Below are positions 47,128 to 55,323 of a stretch of DNA of 64,000 nucleotides, piece after piece. Made by a program: the position numbers and the translations under genes. The stretch is from Gp6-AA40 sp035293405 (GTDB lineage: Bacteria > Acidobacteriota > Vicinamibacteria > Vicinamibacterales > UBA2999): assembly GCA_035293405.1 (NCBI GenBank), contig DATDOE010000126.1, forward strand, positions 34,017-98,016. Reading direction: 5' to 3'. The notes under the pieces were generated by a model, which worked only from the letters and a program-made list of their open reading frames with translations, was not told where the DNA came from and did not search any database. Position 1 is the first letter of the stretch. Each line of letters starts with the position of its first letter.

Positions 47128-47437
47128 GGCGGGATCTCCGCGCCATGATGGTCGCGCCGCTCAACCCGATCGCGCCGACGAGGCCACCCCACTCGAGTCC
47201 GTCGCGAACCGACGCGCGGATGGCTGGCCCCATGACCTCGTCAACGGTAACCGCCGGACCCTGCCCGGCAAGAGCGGCGCGCTGGGCGCTGATGTAGCGG
47301 CCCACTCCGGCGCTGGTCCCGCGATCCTGCACGACACAGAAGACGACCACGGCGGCGACAACGGACGATCCGGCGAGACGCAGGCCCACACCTCGACCCG
47401 CTCGAGGTGGCCTGAGCCAGTCGAAAGCCACGCCCAA
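47120..47437 (-). CDS. Small membrane protein, possibly 3' part of the zinc-ribbon gene
   Basis: A 105-residue frame with two hydrophobic segments (LAGSSVVAAVVVFCVVQ and GLEWGGLVGAIGLSGATIMARR) and a clean GC-rich third-position pattern, so it looks coding. Its only starts are TTG at 47437 or GTG two codons later, directly after an in-frame TAA. Its stop overlaps the LeuA-like GTG start by eight bases. It may be its own gene or, after a frameshift, the C-terminal half of the overlapping zinc-ribbon protein. Confidence 0.5.
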   Translation of the reverse strand: MGVAFDWLRPPRAGRGVGLRLAGSSVVAAVVVFCVVQDRGTSAGVGRYISAQRAALAGQGPAVTVDEVMGPAIRASVRDGLEWGGLVGAIGLSGATIMARRSRRG

Positions 47438-47649
47438 TTATAGGGTCCGTTGAGCAGGAACCATGCGACGACGACCACGATGACCAGAATGATGACGGTC
47501 GCCACAAACGGCCACTTCGAACGGCGCCGGTGCTCGAAGATCGATCCTTGGGACGGTGGCTTCACGCGCGGTTCCGTCGTCGCACGGCCGCATCGGAAGC
47601 AGATGAGCGCGTTGTCGGCTATCTCTGTCTGGCAATGCTTGCAGATCAT
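47161..47649 (-). CDS. Zinc-ribbon membrane protein, C-terminus probably out of frame
   Basis: The first 70 residues look real: a zinc ribbon with MICKHCQTEIADNALICFRCG (two C-x2-C), a basic linker and a TM helix (WPFVATVIILVIVVVVAWFLL). After NGPYNWAW the sequence turns into Ser/Pro/Arg-rich material without protein character, while an overlapping frame (47120-47437) becomes coding-like. The likely true product switches frame near 47430-47440. Zinc-ribbon plus TM proteins of this kind are common; function unknown. ATG 47649; a 12-unit heptad array lies upstream. Confidence 0.55.
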   Translation of the reverse strand: MICKHCQTEIADNALICFRCGRATTEPRVKPPSQGSIFEHRRRSKWPFVATVIILVIVVVVAWFLLNGPYNWAWLSTGSGHLERVEVWACVSPDRPLSPPWSSSVSCRIAGPAPEWAATSAPSAPLLPGRVRRLPLTRSWGQPSARRFATDSSGVASSARSG

Positions 47650-47659
47650 GGTGATGTGT

Positions 47660-47743
47660 CGGCTTTGGGCTCTCGGCTACGGGCTACCGGCTACCGGCTA
47701 TCGGCTATCGGCTATCGGCTATCGGCTATCGGCTATCGGCTAT
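47660..47743. repeat. Heptad tandem array of twelve units
   Basis: Twelve units in 7-bp register: CGGCTTT, GGGCTCT, CGGCTAC, GGGCTAC, CGGCTAC, then CGGCTAT seven times. It lies between divergent starts of the zinc-ribbon protein (47649) and the rhomboid gene (47795), in their promoter region. Confidence 0.95.
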
Positions 47744-47794
47744 CGGTTGGTAATGTACTACCGTAGACCGTAGACTGGAGAGCTCAGACCTACC

Positions 47795-48472
47795 GTGATC
47801 CCCCTCCGCGACGTCATCCCCTCTCGCACGACGCCCTACGTCACGATCGTCCTCGTCGTGGTCAACGTGCTGGTCTTCCTGTATCAGCTGTCGCTCGGGG
47901 AACTGGTCAACGAGCTCGTCTTCGACTTCGGTCTGGTCCCGGCGGGCTTTTCGTGGGCCAACGTCCTGACGTCGATGTTCCTCCACGGCGGCTTTCTGCA
48001 CGTCGCAGGCAACATGCTCTATCTGTGGATCTTCGGCGACAACGTCGAGGACCGCATGGGCCACGGGCGGTTTCTCGCGTTCTATCTGCTGTGCGGCACG
48101 GCCGCCGCGCTCGCACAGACGATGATGGTTCCGGATTCACCAGTGCCGATGGTCGGCGCCAGCGGCGCCATCGCCGGGGTCATGGGCGCCTACTTCGTGC
48201 TGTATCCCCGCTCGCGCATCGTCACCCTGCTGCCGATCTTCATCTTCTGGCAGATCATCGAGGTGCCGGCGATCCTGTTCCTGGGCATCTGGTTCCTGAT
48301 GCAGTTGCTGAGCGGCGTGGGGTCGATCGCGACCGCGACCGGTGGCGAGCCTGCCGGCGGCGTCGCCTTCTGGGCGCACGTGGCCGGCTTTGCGGCAGGT
48401 CTGCTCGGTGTGTTCGTGTTCCAGCAACGCGCGCGCGAGCGGGTGGAGTGGTGGAACGACGTACGGCGGTGA
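47795..48472 (+). CDS. Rhomboid family intramembrane serine protease
   Basis: A 225-residue rhomboid with six or seven TM helices. Catalytic Ser123 lies in GASGAIAG and His195 in AHVAGF; the oxyanion-region HVAGN (His69, Asn73) is present. It cuts membrane proteins within the bilayer. The start is GTG at 47795. It is convergent with the TPR gene and ends at a GC-rich palindrome. Substrate is unknown. Confidence 0.93.
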   Translation: MIPLRDVIPSRTTPYVTIVLVVVNVLVFLYQLSLGELVNELVFDFGLVPAGFSWANVLTSMFLHGGFLHVAGNMLYLWIFGDNVEDRMGHGRFLAFYLLCGTAAALAQTMMVPDSPVPMVGASGAIAGVMGAYFVLYPRSRIVTLLPIFIFWQIIEVPAILFLGIWFLMQLLSGVGSIATATGGEPAGGVAFWAHVAGFAAGLLGVFVFQQRARERVEWWNDVRR

Positions 48473-48477
48473 CGACG

Positions 48478-48497
48478 GGCCGCGCGTCCGCGCGGCC
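48478..48497. terminator. Hairpin between convergent rhomboid and TPR genes
   Basis: An 8-bp perfect stem GGCCGCGC and its complement, loop GTCC, followed by TACC. It lies between the rhomboid stop and the TPR stop (last base at 48497). Part of the palindrome family ending CTACC. Confidence 0.65.
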
Positions 48498-51010
48498 TAC
48501 CTTCCGCCCGCCTCGACGATCTTCAGCAGCAGATCCTGCGCGCGCTCGAACGAGGGCGCAATCTCGAGCGCCGACAACGCCTGCGTCTTGCCTTGCACGA
48601 GCTGACCCGCGGCGACGTAGGCCTCGGCGAGATTCGTGTGCGCTTCGGCTCGATCGGGCGGGTTCGTGGCCAGAGCGCTGCGGAACGCGCGCAGCGCTGT
48701 CGCGGTGTCCTTCCTCTTGAGCGCCAGTTTGCCGAGTGCCACCTCGGCCTGCTGGTCGAACGGATCAATCGCGACCAGCCGGCGGTAGGCGTCTTCGGCT
48801 CGCGCATCGTCGCCGAGAGGGCCGACGAGCTCGGCGAGCTTGCGCGCCGACTCCACGTCCGAATGGTCGACCTTCAGCACCGCTTCGAGCGCGCGAATTC
48901 CACGCGTCTTGTCCCCGCCTTCAAGCGCAATCGTCGCGATCATGACGTTCGGATTGTTGGCGCCATTCGCGCTGGGGATGAGTTTTGACGCGCGTTCCAG
49001 CGCAGCGATCGCGCCCGCAGTGTCCTTGGCCTGACGCAGCGCCTCGGCGAGACGCATCTGCACGGCAAAGCTCCCCGGGTTGGCGGTGGCGATGATCTTG
49101 AGCTCCTCGAGCGCCGGCTTCTCGTCCATCTTGGGCGTCTTGAGCGCCGCACGCAGGGTCGCATACTGCTTCTCGAGACGCGTGTCGAACGACGCCTGAA
49201 TCTGACTCAGGCTGGCGCCGAAGGCCTCTTTCAACGCGTCCTCGTTTTCGAGCCCCTCACCATACGCACGCAGCAGGTCGCGCAGCTTCGGCTCGCCGTA
49301 GGTGTCGACCAGGTGCTCGACGACGAGCGACGCCTGGTAGTAGGCGAGCGAGATCGTCTTCGGATCGCTGAAGCCCTCGTTGAGCACGTCGAGCTTGAGG
49401 GTCTTGCCTTCGTTGAGCGCATGCGCGAAGGTGACCTCCATCTCGCGGCCCCATTCCGGCCTCGCACGCTTCTCTTCCCAGACCGAGATGCCTTCGGTCA
49501 GCCACCGCGGGACGCGGTTCTTCGACATCTGCAGCGTGACGACGTGGGCGATCTCGTGCCACAGCGTGGCGCCCCAGTTGAAGTCGCCCGGTGGCCGCGC
49601 CTTCGGGGAGTCGAGCGTGACCACGCGACCGAAACAGGCGCCGAGCGCGCCGATCATGCCCGGCAGGCCGACGTTGCGCACGGCGAAGTCGTCGTGCTTG
49701 GGGAACATTTCGATGAGGATCGGCCCGGTCACCTTGAACTCGTACCGCTTCGACAGCGTCGCGATCGCTTCCTTGGCCAGCGGCAACGCGTGCTCGCGCA
49801 TCACCGCCGCTTCCTTCGGGTCGAAGCGCATGATGATGTCGCCGTCAGTGATCGTCTCGAACGTGTCGAGCGTGTCGAGCAACGTGAGCAGGTTGTAGGT
49901 GACCTGGTCGAAGTCGTCGTCTTTGAACGCACGCTCGAGCGCTTTGCGAGCACCAGGCTCATCGCCGGTTCGCAGCAGGTGCCGTCCCAGATCGGCGTGG
50001 GCCTGCGTATTCGCATCGTCAATCGACAGCGCGCGACGGACTTGCGTGACGGCCTCATCAAACCGGTAATTGCGCGCGAGGTGATCACCCGTGACGCGAT
50101 AGACCTCTCCGTACACAGGATTGATCTTCAACACCTCCTGCACGTGCGTCTCGAAGGCCGCCGTCCGCCCTTCGATGAAGGCAATGGCGGCGTCGAGCGA
50201 TCGGGCTTCGAGACTGTTGGGATTGACCTTCAGCGCCTTCTGAATCTCCGCCCGGGCCTCGTCGCGCTTGCGGTCGTCGAGGACCATCTCCGCGGACAGC
50301 AGGTGGGCGGGAACGGAATTGGGATTCGCCTTGAGCGCCTTCTCGATGGCCGAGTGAGCCGCGGGAGGATTCTGCTCGAGCGCCACGCGAGCCGCGCCGA
50401 GAATGGCGGGGACGTAGGTCTCGTCCGCCTTCAACGCGTCCTGGAACGACTTCAGCGCCTCCTTACGGTCGTACTTCTTCAGAAAAAGCTCGCCCCAGGC
50501 GGTGTTGACGGCGGCATTGTCTGGCGCCAGCCGATTGGCCTGCCGGAAAAACCCATTGGCATCCTGGTAGGCGCCAAGCGCCTCTGCCGCGAGGCCGAGC
50601 CGGAGGTAGTCCGCGGCGGTCTGTCCATCGAGCCTGGCGACGAGCAGCTTCAGGATGCGGAAGCCATCATTGCGGCGGCCGAGGTGCATGTGCAGCAACC
50701 CGAGCTCGAGCGCGGCGTCACTTCCCGGCTGCGCGGTCGCGACCGGCGTCAGGAGCTTTTCGGATTCGGCATAGCGGCCCTGGGCATTCAGCGCACGCGC
50801 GCGAATCGCGAGCGATCGCGCGTCGGTCGCACCGCGAAGCAGCCGCTCGACCTCATCGAACTGTCCGGCATTGAGCGCGCGCGAGGCGGGATCGGGCGGC
50901 GTGGCCGGAGCAGCGGGGGCCTGGGCCGGCGCCGGGCGAGTCTGGCCGGATGGCAGTGCGCCTGCCTGCAGAATCAGCGCGCACACCGCGAGCGCGCGAA
51001 GAATGTTCAT
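48497..51010 (-). CDS. Secreted TPR protein with gluzincin (peptidase MA-like) domain
   Basis: An 837-residue protein with a signal peptide (ILRALAVCALILQAGALPSGQ). About 13 TPR-like helix pairs fill both ends; between them lies a metallopeptidase MA-like domain with LWHEIAHVVTLQM (H485-E-I-A-H489) and a downstream Glu in WLTEGISVWEE. The HEIAH motif is complete, so activity is possible, but this domain in TPR proteins is little studied. The start MNILRALAV follows GGAGG; the longer frame is rejected. It is transcribed with the ICMT-like gene 10 bases upstream. Confidence 0.88.
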   Translation of the reverse strand: MNILRALAVCALILQAGALPSGQTRPAPAQAPAAPATPPDPASRALNAGQFDEVERLLRGATDARSLAIRARALNAQGRYAESEKLLTPVATAQPGSDAALELGLLHMHLGRRNDGFRILKLLVARLDGQTAADYLRLGLAAEALGAYQDANGFFRQANRLAPDNAAVNTAWGELFLKKYDRKEALKSFQDALKADETYVPAILGAARVALEQNPPAAHSAIEKALKANPNSVPAHLLSAEMVLDDRKRDEARAEIQKALKVNPNSLEARSLDAAIAFIEGRTAAFETHVQEVLKINPVYGEVYRVTGDHLARNYRFDEAVTQVRRALSIDDANTQAHADLGRHLLRTGDEPGARKALERAFKDDDFDQVTYNLLTLLDTLDTFETITDGDIIMRFDPKEAAVMREHALPLAKEAIATLSKRYEFKVTGPILIEMFPKHDDFAVRNVGLPGMIGALGACFGRVVTLDSPKARPPGDFNWGATLWHEIAHVVTLQMSKNRVPRWLTEGISVWEEKRARPEWGREMEVTFAHALNEGKTLKLDVLNEGFSDPKTISLAYYQASLVVEHLVDTYGEPKLRDLLRAYGEGLENEDALKEAFGASLSQIQASFDTRLEKQYATLRAALKTPKMDEKPALEELKIIATANPGSFAVQMRLAEALRQAKDTAGAIAALERASKLIPSANGANNPNVMIATIALEGGDKTRGIRALEAVLKVDHSDVESARKLAELVGPLGDDARAEDAYRRLVAIDPFDQQAEVALGKLALKRKDTATALRAFRSALATNPPDRAEAHTNLAEAYVAAGQLVQGKTQALSALEIAPSFERAQDLLLKIVEAGGR

Positions 51011-51020
51011 GCCTCCTATA

Positions 51021-51536
51021 CTAGCCGAGGCCCATGGCTCTTTCCTCCCCCGTGATTCGCCGAAACAGGAGCCAGCCGAAGAACGCCACACCCAACGGAC
51101 CAGTCACCCGCGCGCGGGTCATCAGCGCCATGGCGAGCAGCTCACCCACGACGGCCACATAGTTGGGGTGCCGCAGAAAGCGGTACGGCCCAGTTGTGAC
51201 GAGCGGCACCGTCGGAAGCACGAGCACACGATAGGTCCAGCGCGTGCCCAGCGACGCGATCGCCCAGAACTTCAGGGCCTTCGACAGCGCCAGGAGCAGC
51301 GCACCGGCGAGCGTGACCGGTCCGATGTCCACGCCGAATGCAGCCCCTTCGGCGACCATCGCGACGAACACTCCCGGATAGGCCCACCTCATCATCCGGA
51401 ACACCTGGTCATCGGCTTCGATCGCCCCGTTCTGGAGGAGCACGCGCTCGTTCGCCTTCGACAGCCACAGCTCGCCCAGCATCATCAGCATGACGGCGAG
51501 CAGGGCCACGGCGGGCACAGCAAGATGAGGGTCCAT
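51021..51536 (-). CDS. ICMT-like isoprenylcysteine carboxyl methyltransferase family protein
   Basis: A 171-residue integral membrane methyltransferase-fold protein. Five hydrophobic segments are visible, with the cofactor motif LVTTGPYRFLRHPNYVAVVGE and a final EERAMG, as in ICMT and its bacterial relatives such as type III PKS-linked methyltransferases. ATG 51536 is preferred over GTG 51545 by its GGAG site. The TPR gene starts 10 bases after it. Substrate unknown; no polyketide gene is adjacent. Confidence 0.83.
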   Translation of the reverse strand: MDPHLAVPAVALLAVMLMMLGELWLSKANERVLLQNGAIEADDQVFRMMRWAYPGVFVAMVAEGAAFGVDIGPVTLAGALLLALSKALKFWAIASLGTRWTYRVLVLPTVPLVTTGPYRFLRHPNYVAVVGELLAMALMTRARVTGPLGVAFFGWLLFRRITGEERAMGLG

Positions 51537-51599
51537 GTGATCCACACTCCGCCTCCGTAATATCCTCAGAATAGCCTTCGAGTGGCGACGAGGTCACGA

Positions 51600-53999
51600 A
51601 TGCCGCGCCTGGAAACCATCTACCTGGATATCCGTCTGGCGTGCCGTCTTCTGGCACGACGGCCGGGGTTCGCGGCCGTGGCCGTGCTCACGCTGGCCGT
51701 CGGCCTCGCCACGATGACGGTGGCGTTCAGCGCCGTCAACGCCTTCTTCATCGCCCGTCCTCCCATCGACGGCGCGGGACTGATCGTCATGGCCGGCGCC
51801 GCTCCGGAAAGCGAAGGTGCAACGTTTCGGGAACTCGAGGCCTTCGTGCGCGACGTGCCGGCGCTCGAGATCTGCGCGCAAACGATCGTCACGCTGAGCC
51901 ATCGGCGCGGCGAGGCCACCCAGATCGCCTGGGGGCTGGCCGTGAGCGACAACTACTTCGACGTGCTCGGCGTGACGGCCAGCGTGGGCAGGATTTTCAC
52001 CGGTGTAGACGAACTCTCCGCCGTCGTCAGCCATCGGTTCTGGCGTGAACAATTGTCTGCAGCGTCGCTGACCGGCCTCACGGTCCGTCTCAACGGCCTC
52101 GATGTGCCGGTTGTCGGCGTGCTGGCAAGCGACTTTCGCGCCGGCTTGTACGATGCCGAGGTCTGGGTCCGCATCAGGGACTGGGACGCCCTTCGACTGC
52201 CGGCGAGAAACCGCCGCCCCGACGTGCCCACGCTCAACCTGATGGCGCGGCTCCGCCCGGACGCCACGAGCGCGCAGGCCGACCACCAACTGCAATCCGT
52301 GATGACGGAGCTCGCGAGGGCATGGCCGGCCACCAACGCGCGACGCAAGGCGTCGTTTGTCTCCTTCGAGCAGGGACTTCCCGAAATGCGCGCGCTGGCG
52401 ATCGTCGCCGCAACGGCAATGGCGATGATCGGTCTCGTGCTGATGATCGCGATCTTCAATGTGGTGGGGCTGCTCCTCGCCCGCGCCGTGGACCGCCAGC
52501 GCGAGATGAGCCTGCGCGGCGCGCTGGGGGCGAGCCGCGCGCGACTGACGCAGCAGCTGGTCACCGAAAGCCTGGTGATTGCCGCGCTCGGCGGCGCCCT
52601 CGCGCTTCTCGTGTCGCGCTGGAGCAACACGCTGCTGGCCACCCTGGCGCCCGAGGCGCCGATGCCGCAGCGCCTCGATGTCACCCCCGACTGGACGGTC
52701 GCGGCGTTCACCGGCGCGTTGATGATCCTCTGCGGGGTCACCGCCGGCCTCGTGCCGGCACGTCGTGCCACCAGCCTCGCGATCGCCGCAGCGATGGCAC
52801 CGCCAACGGTCATCGGCGGCTCGCGCGGCGGCAGACTGCGGGCGGCTGTCGTGTCGATGCAGGTTGCCGGGGCCACGCTTCTGTTGACGCTCGCCGCGTT
52901 GCTGGTTCGCAACGCTGTGATCTCGGCATCAGTGAACCTCGGATTCGAATCCGAGCGCGCCGTCGTGCTCGAGATCGATCCGGCGTCCCATGGCTATGGC
53001 GAGCCCTCCGCGCAGCAGTTCGCCTCCGATGCCATCGCCAGGCTCGGAGCGCTCCCGGGCGTCGTGAGCGCCACCATCACGGACCGTGTGCCGTTCTACA
53101 TCGGCTTCCCTATGAGGTTGCAGGTGTCGGTTGACGGCCGCTCGTGCGTGCTCGACGAGTGTCCGACCGCCGGAAGCTACCGTGTGGGTCCCGACTACCT
53201 CCGGACGATGAACATTCCGCTGAGAAGCGGCCGTGAGCTCGATGGCACCCAGGCAGACGCGCAGTCCGCCGTCGTCAGCGACACGATGGCTCGGCGTTTC
53301 TGGCCCGGCGGTAATCCACTCGGACAGTGGCTCACGTTCGGAACGGACGGGCGTCGCGTGCAGGTCGTCGGTGTGGCCGCCGACGTCATTCATCGTGCTG
53401 TGACCGAGCGTCCGGAACCCTACGTCTACCTGCCGTTCGATCAACCGGCGTTTGCTCTGCCGGTGACGATCGTGCTTCGAACCGTGGACGATCCCGAGCC
53501 GCTGCTCCGGACCGTCTCGGAGCAGATGCGCGCGATGGATACGTCCCTGCCGATCTACCGGCTCCGTACGATGCGGCAGCGCCTCGAGGCAGCGCAACAA
53601 TCGCGGACCATGATCATCGTCAAGTTTTTCGGAATCTGCGGCGGCCTTGCGCTGTTTCTCTCGGTCGTCGGTCTGGCCGGCACGGTCTCGTACTCCGTCG
53701 GGCAGCGAACGCGCGAGTTCGGGATCCGGGCAGCGATTGGCGCCGCGCCCGCCGGTCTGGTGAAGCTCGTGGTCGGCGGCGCGCTCCGCATGGCCGGGCC
53801 GGGGATCGCCGTCGGTCTCTTTGCGGCGCTGCTACTCACGTGGCTGATTGCGGGCTCGTTGAGTGGGCTCGATCTCGACAGTCCGCTGACGTTTGCGATG
53901 GTCGGGTTGCTGCAGCTGACAATTGCTGTGGCCGCAGCAGCCATCCCCGGCCGTCGCGCCTCGCGTGCCGATCCGCTCGTCGCGCTCCGAGCGGAGTGA
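51600..53999 (+). CDS. ADOP-type FtsX-like ABC permease
   Basis: A 799-residue duplicated permease of the same type as 15391-17748. N-terminus: YLDIRLACRLLARRPGFAAVAVLTLAVGLATMTVAFSAVNAFF. Middle: DRQREMSLRGALGASRARLTQQLVTESLVIAALGGALALLVSRW. End: QRTREFGIRAAIGAAPAGLVKLVVGGALRMAGPGIAVGL and IPGRRASRADPLVALRAE. ATG at 51600 follows GAGG; the GTG at 51582 adds six residues. No ATPase gene is adjacent. The gene is convergent with the FAD reductase, 67 bases apart. Confidence 0.9.
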   Translation: MPRLETIYLDIRLACRLLARRPGFAAVAVLTLAVGLATMTVAFSAVNAFFIARPPIDGAGLIVMAGAAPESEGATFRELEAFVRDVPALEICAQTIVTLSHRRGEATQIAWGLAVSDNYFDVLGVTASVGRIFTGVDELSAVVSHRFWREQLSAASLTGLTVRLNGLDVPVVGVLASDFRAGLYDAEVWVRIRDWDALRLPARNRRPDVPTLNLMARLRPDATSAQADHQLQSVMTELARAWPATNARRKASFVSFEQGLPEMRALAIVAATAMAMIGLVLMIAIFNVVGLLLARAVDRQREMSLRGALGASRARLTQQLVTESLVIAALGGALALLVSRWSNTLLATLAPEAPMPQRLDVTPDWTVAAFTGALMILCGVTAGLVPARRATSLAIAAAMAPPTVIGGSRGGRLRAAVVSMQVAGATLLLTLAALLVRNAVISASVNLGFESERAVVLEIDPASHGYGEPSAQQFASDAIARLGALPGVVSATITDRVPFYIGFPMRLQVSVDGRSCVLDECPTAGSYRVGPDYLRTMNIPLRSGRELDGTQADAQSAVVSDTMARRFWPGGNPLGQWLTFGTDGRRVQVVGVAADVIHRAVTERPEPYVYLPFDQPAFALPVTIVLRTVDDPEPLLRTVSEQMRAMDTSLPIYRLRTMRQRLEAAQQSRTMIIVKFFGICGGLALFLSVVGLAGTVSYSVGQRTREFGIRAAIGAAPAGLVKLVVGGALRMAGPGIAVGLFAALLLTWLIAGSLSGLDLDSPLTFAMVGLLQLTIAVAAAAIPGRRASRADPLVALRAE

Positions 54000-54066
54000 T
54001 ACCCGCTTTGCCAGCCGCGTCCACACCCCTCCACGTTGCTCGCTGTGCCCTGAGCGAGGACGCGGC

Positions 54067-55323
54067 CTACGTCCGCTTTGCTAACGACACGTCACCGGCG
54101 ACACCGATCAAGTACTCAACCGGCGTTGACCACCGCTTCGAGATGAGCGCGGCGAGGTCGAGTGCGCGAGGCGAACCGACAATCAAACGAAGCGCGCGGT
54201 TGACGCGCCACTTCGTCGAGAACTCCCGGGTGCGCATAGCGTCGAGAGATCGGAACGCCGGTTGCCCGGACCCGAGCTCGCTCAACGCGGCCTGCGCCGC
54301 CAGCTCGCCGCCGCGCAGCGCAAAGCGAAGGCCGTCGCCGGTCATCGGATCGACAAAGCCGGCGGCGTCGCCCGCGAGCAGCAGGCCGGGACACCCGGCG
54401 CCAAGGGCATCGACGGCGAGTGGCCCCAGCACGGTCACCGGCGAGACCTGCGTGGCCGTGTCGAATCGATCGCGCAGCTCCGGATCAGAGGCCACGGCAC
54501 AACGCACCAGCGCCTGCTGCTCGGCGCGGGTCGCATGGAGACCGCGCCGCTCGTCGCGCACCACGGAGACATTCGTCAGGCCGTCGGGCAACGGCGCGAT
54601 CCCGATGTATCCGTCCGGTCGAATGTGCATCTCGCCGCGCCGAGTCATCTGCGTCACGCCGGTGAAGTAGGCGCCGAATGCCCAGCGTCTGGGCTCGCGC
54701 GCATAGGACGACAGCTTCACGCCCGCCGCTACTCGAGAGCCGCGTCCGTCGGCGGCGATGACGATGCGTGCACGGAGCGCGCAGTGTGGCTGACGTGATG
54801 CGAGACGCACGCCCACGACGCGCTCGTCCTCGATGAGCGGTCCACGCACGGACACATCGGGCTCGAAGCACACACCCGCGGACGTGGCGGCGTCGAGAAG
54901 GATCTGGTCGAGATGCCGTCGCGTGAGGGATGCGCCGGAGAGGCCGTCAGGATAGTCGGCAGAGACGCGCGCACCCGGACCGGTCACCGTCATGCCGGCG
55001 ATCGGGAGCGCCCGGGCGCGAATCAGATCGCCGATGGATCCCGGCGGGGTTGAAGATGCAGGCGGGTCTGACCGGCCTCCGCCAAGGCTACGGCGGTCCG
55101 CCGAAGCTTCAGCGAAGGCGGAAGACCCGCCTCTACCCAACCGATCGAGGATCGAGAGCGAGCCGGGGTTCAGCGTGTCGCCGCACAGCTTGTCGCGAGG
55201 AAACGTCGCGCGATCGATGAGCCGCACCCGCACGCCGGCCTGTGCCAGCACCAGCGCCGCCACGCTGCCGGCGGGTCCCGCGCCGACCACGACGGCGTCG
55301 GCGTCGGCGTCGAGGTGGTTCAC
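54067..55323 (-). CDS. Geranylgeranyl-reductase-like FAD oxidoreductase with palindromic insert
   Basis: A 418-residue flavoprotein of the GGR/PHBH type. It has the Rossmann motif DAVVVGAGPAGSVAALVLAQAGVRVRLID, DKLCGDTLNPGSL, IVIAADGRGSRVA and the second FAD motif GLLLAGDAAGFVDPMTGDGLRFALRGGELAA. The GTG at 55323 overlaps the ketosynthase stop (GTGA), so the pair is coupled. About 25 residues (from GGSSAFAEASADRR) come from a palindromic DNA element inserted in frame at 55061-55131. The substrate is probably a lipid or polyketide double bond, by inference from the partner. Confidence 0.87.
   Translation of the reverse strand: MNHLDADADAVVVGAGPAGSVAALVLAQAGVRVRLIDRATFPRDKLCGDTLNPGSLSILDRLGRGGSSAFAEASADRRSLGGGRSDPPASSTPPGSIGDLIRARALPIAGMTVTGPGARVSADYPDGLSGASLTRRHLDQILLDAATSAGVCFEPDVSVRGPLIEDERVVGVRLASRQPHCALRARIVIAADGRGSRVAAGVKLSSYAREPRRWAFGAYFTGVTQMTRRGEMHIRPDGYIGIAPLPDGLTNVSVVRDERRGLHATRAEQQALVRCAVASDPELRDRFDTATQVSPVTVLGPLAVDALGAGCPGLLLAGDAAGFVDPMTGDGLRFALRGGELAAQAALSELGSGQPAFRSLDAMRTREFSTKWRVNRALRLIVGSPRALDLAALISKRWSTPVEYLIGVAGDVSLAKRT
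55061..55131. mobile_element. In-frame palindromic element in FAD oxidoreductase gene
   Basis: A 71-bp element bounded by perfect 9-bp inverted ends (GGCGGGTCT and AGACCCGCC). Inside is a further palindromic core (CCGCCGAAGCTTCAGCG and its neighbours). It sits within a surface-like region between the DKLCGDT motif and the SADYPDG region and keeps the frame. The encoded peptide is AFAEASADRRSLGGG-like. It resembles the protein-coding palindromic elements of Rickettsia in principle, not in sequence. Confidence 0.75.

Noticed and set aside
47660..47743. CRISPR-like array
   Set aside because: Units are 7 bp and contiguous with no spacers.
49313..51055. 580-residue frame opposite the TPR gene
   Set aside because: Antisense shadow with an Arg/Leu/Val bias; the TPR frame has a signal peptide, HEIAH and repeats.
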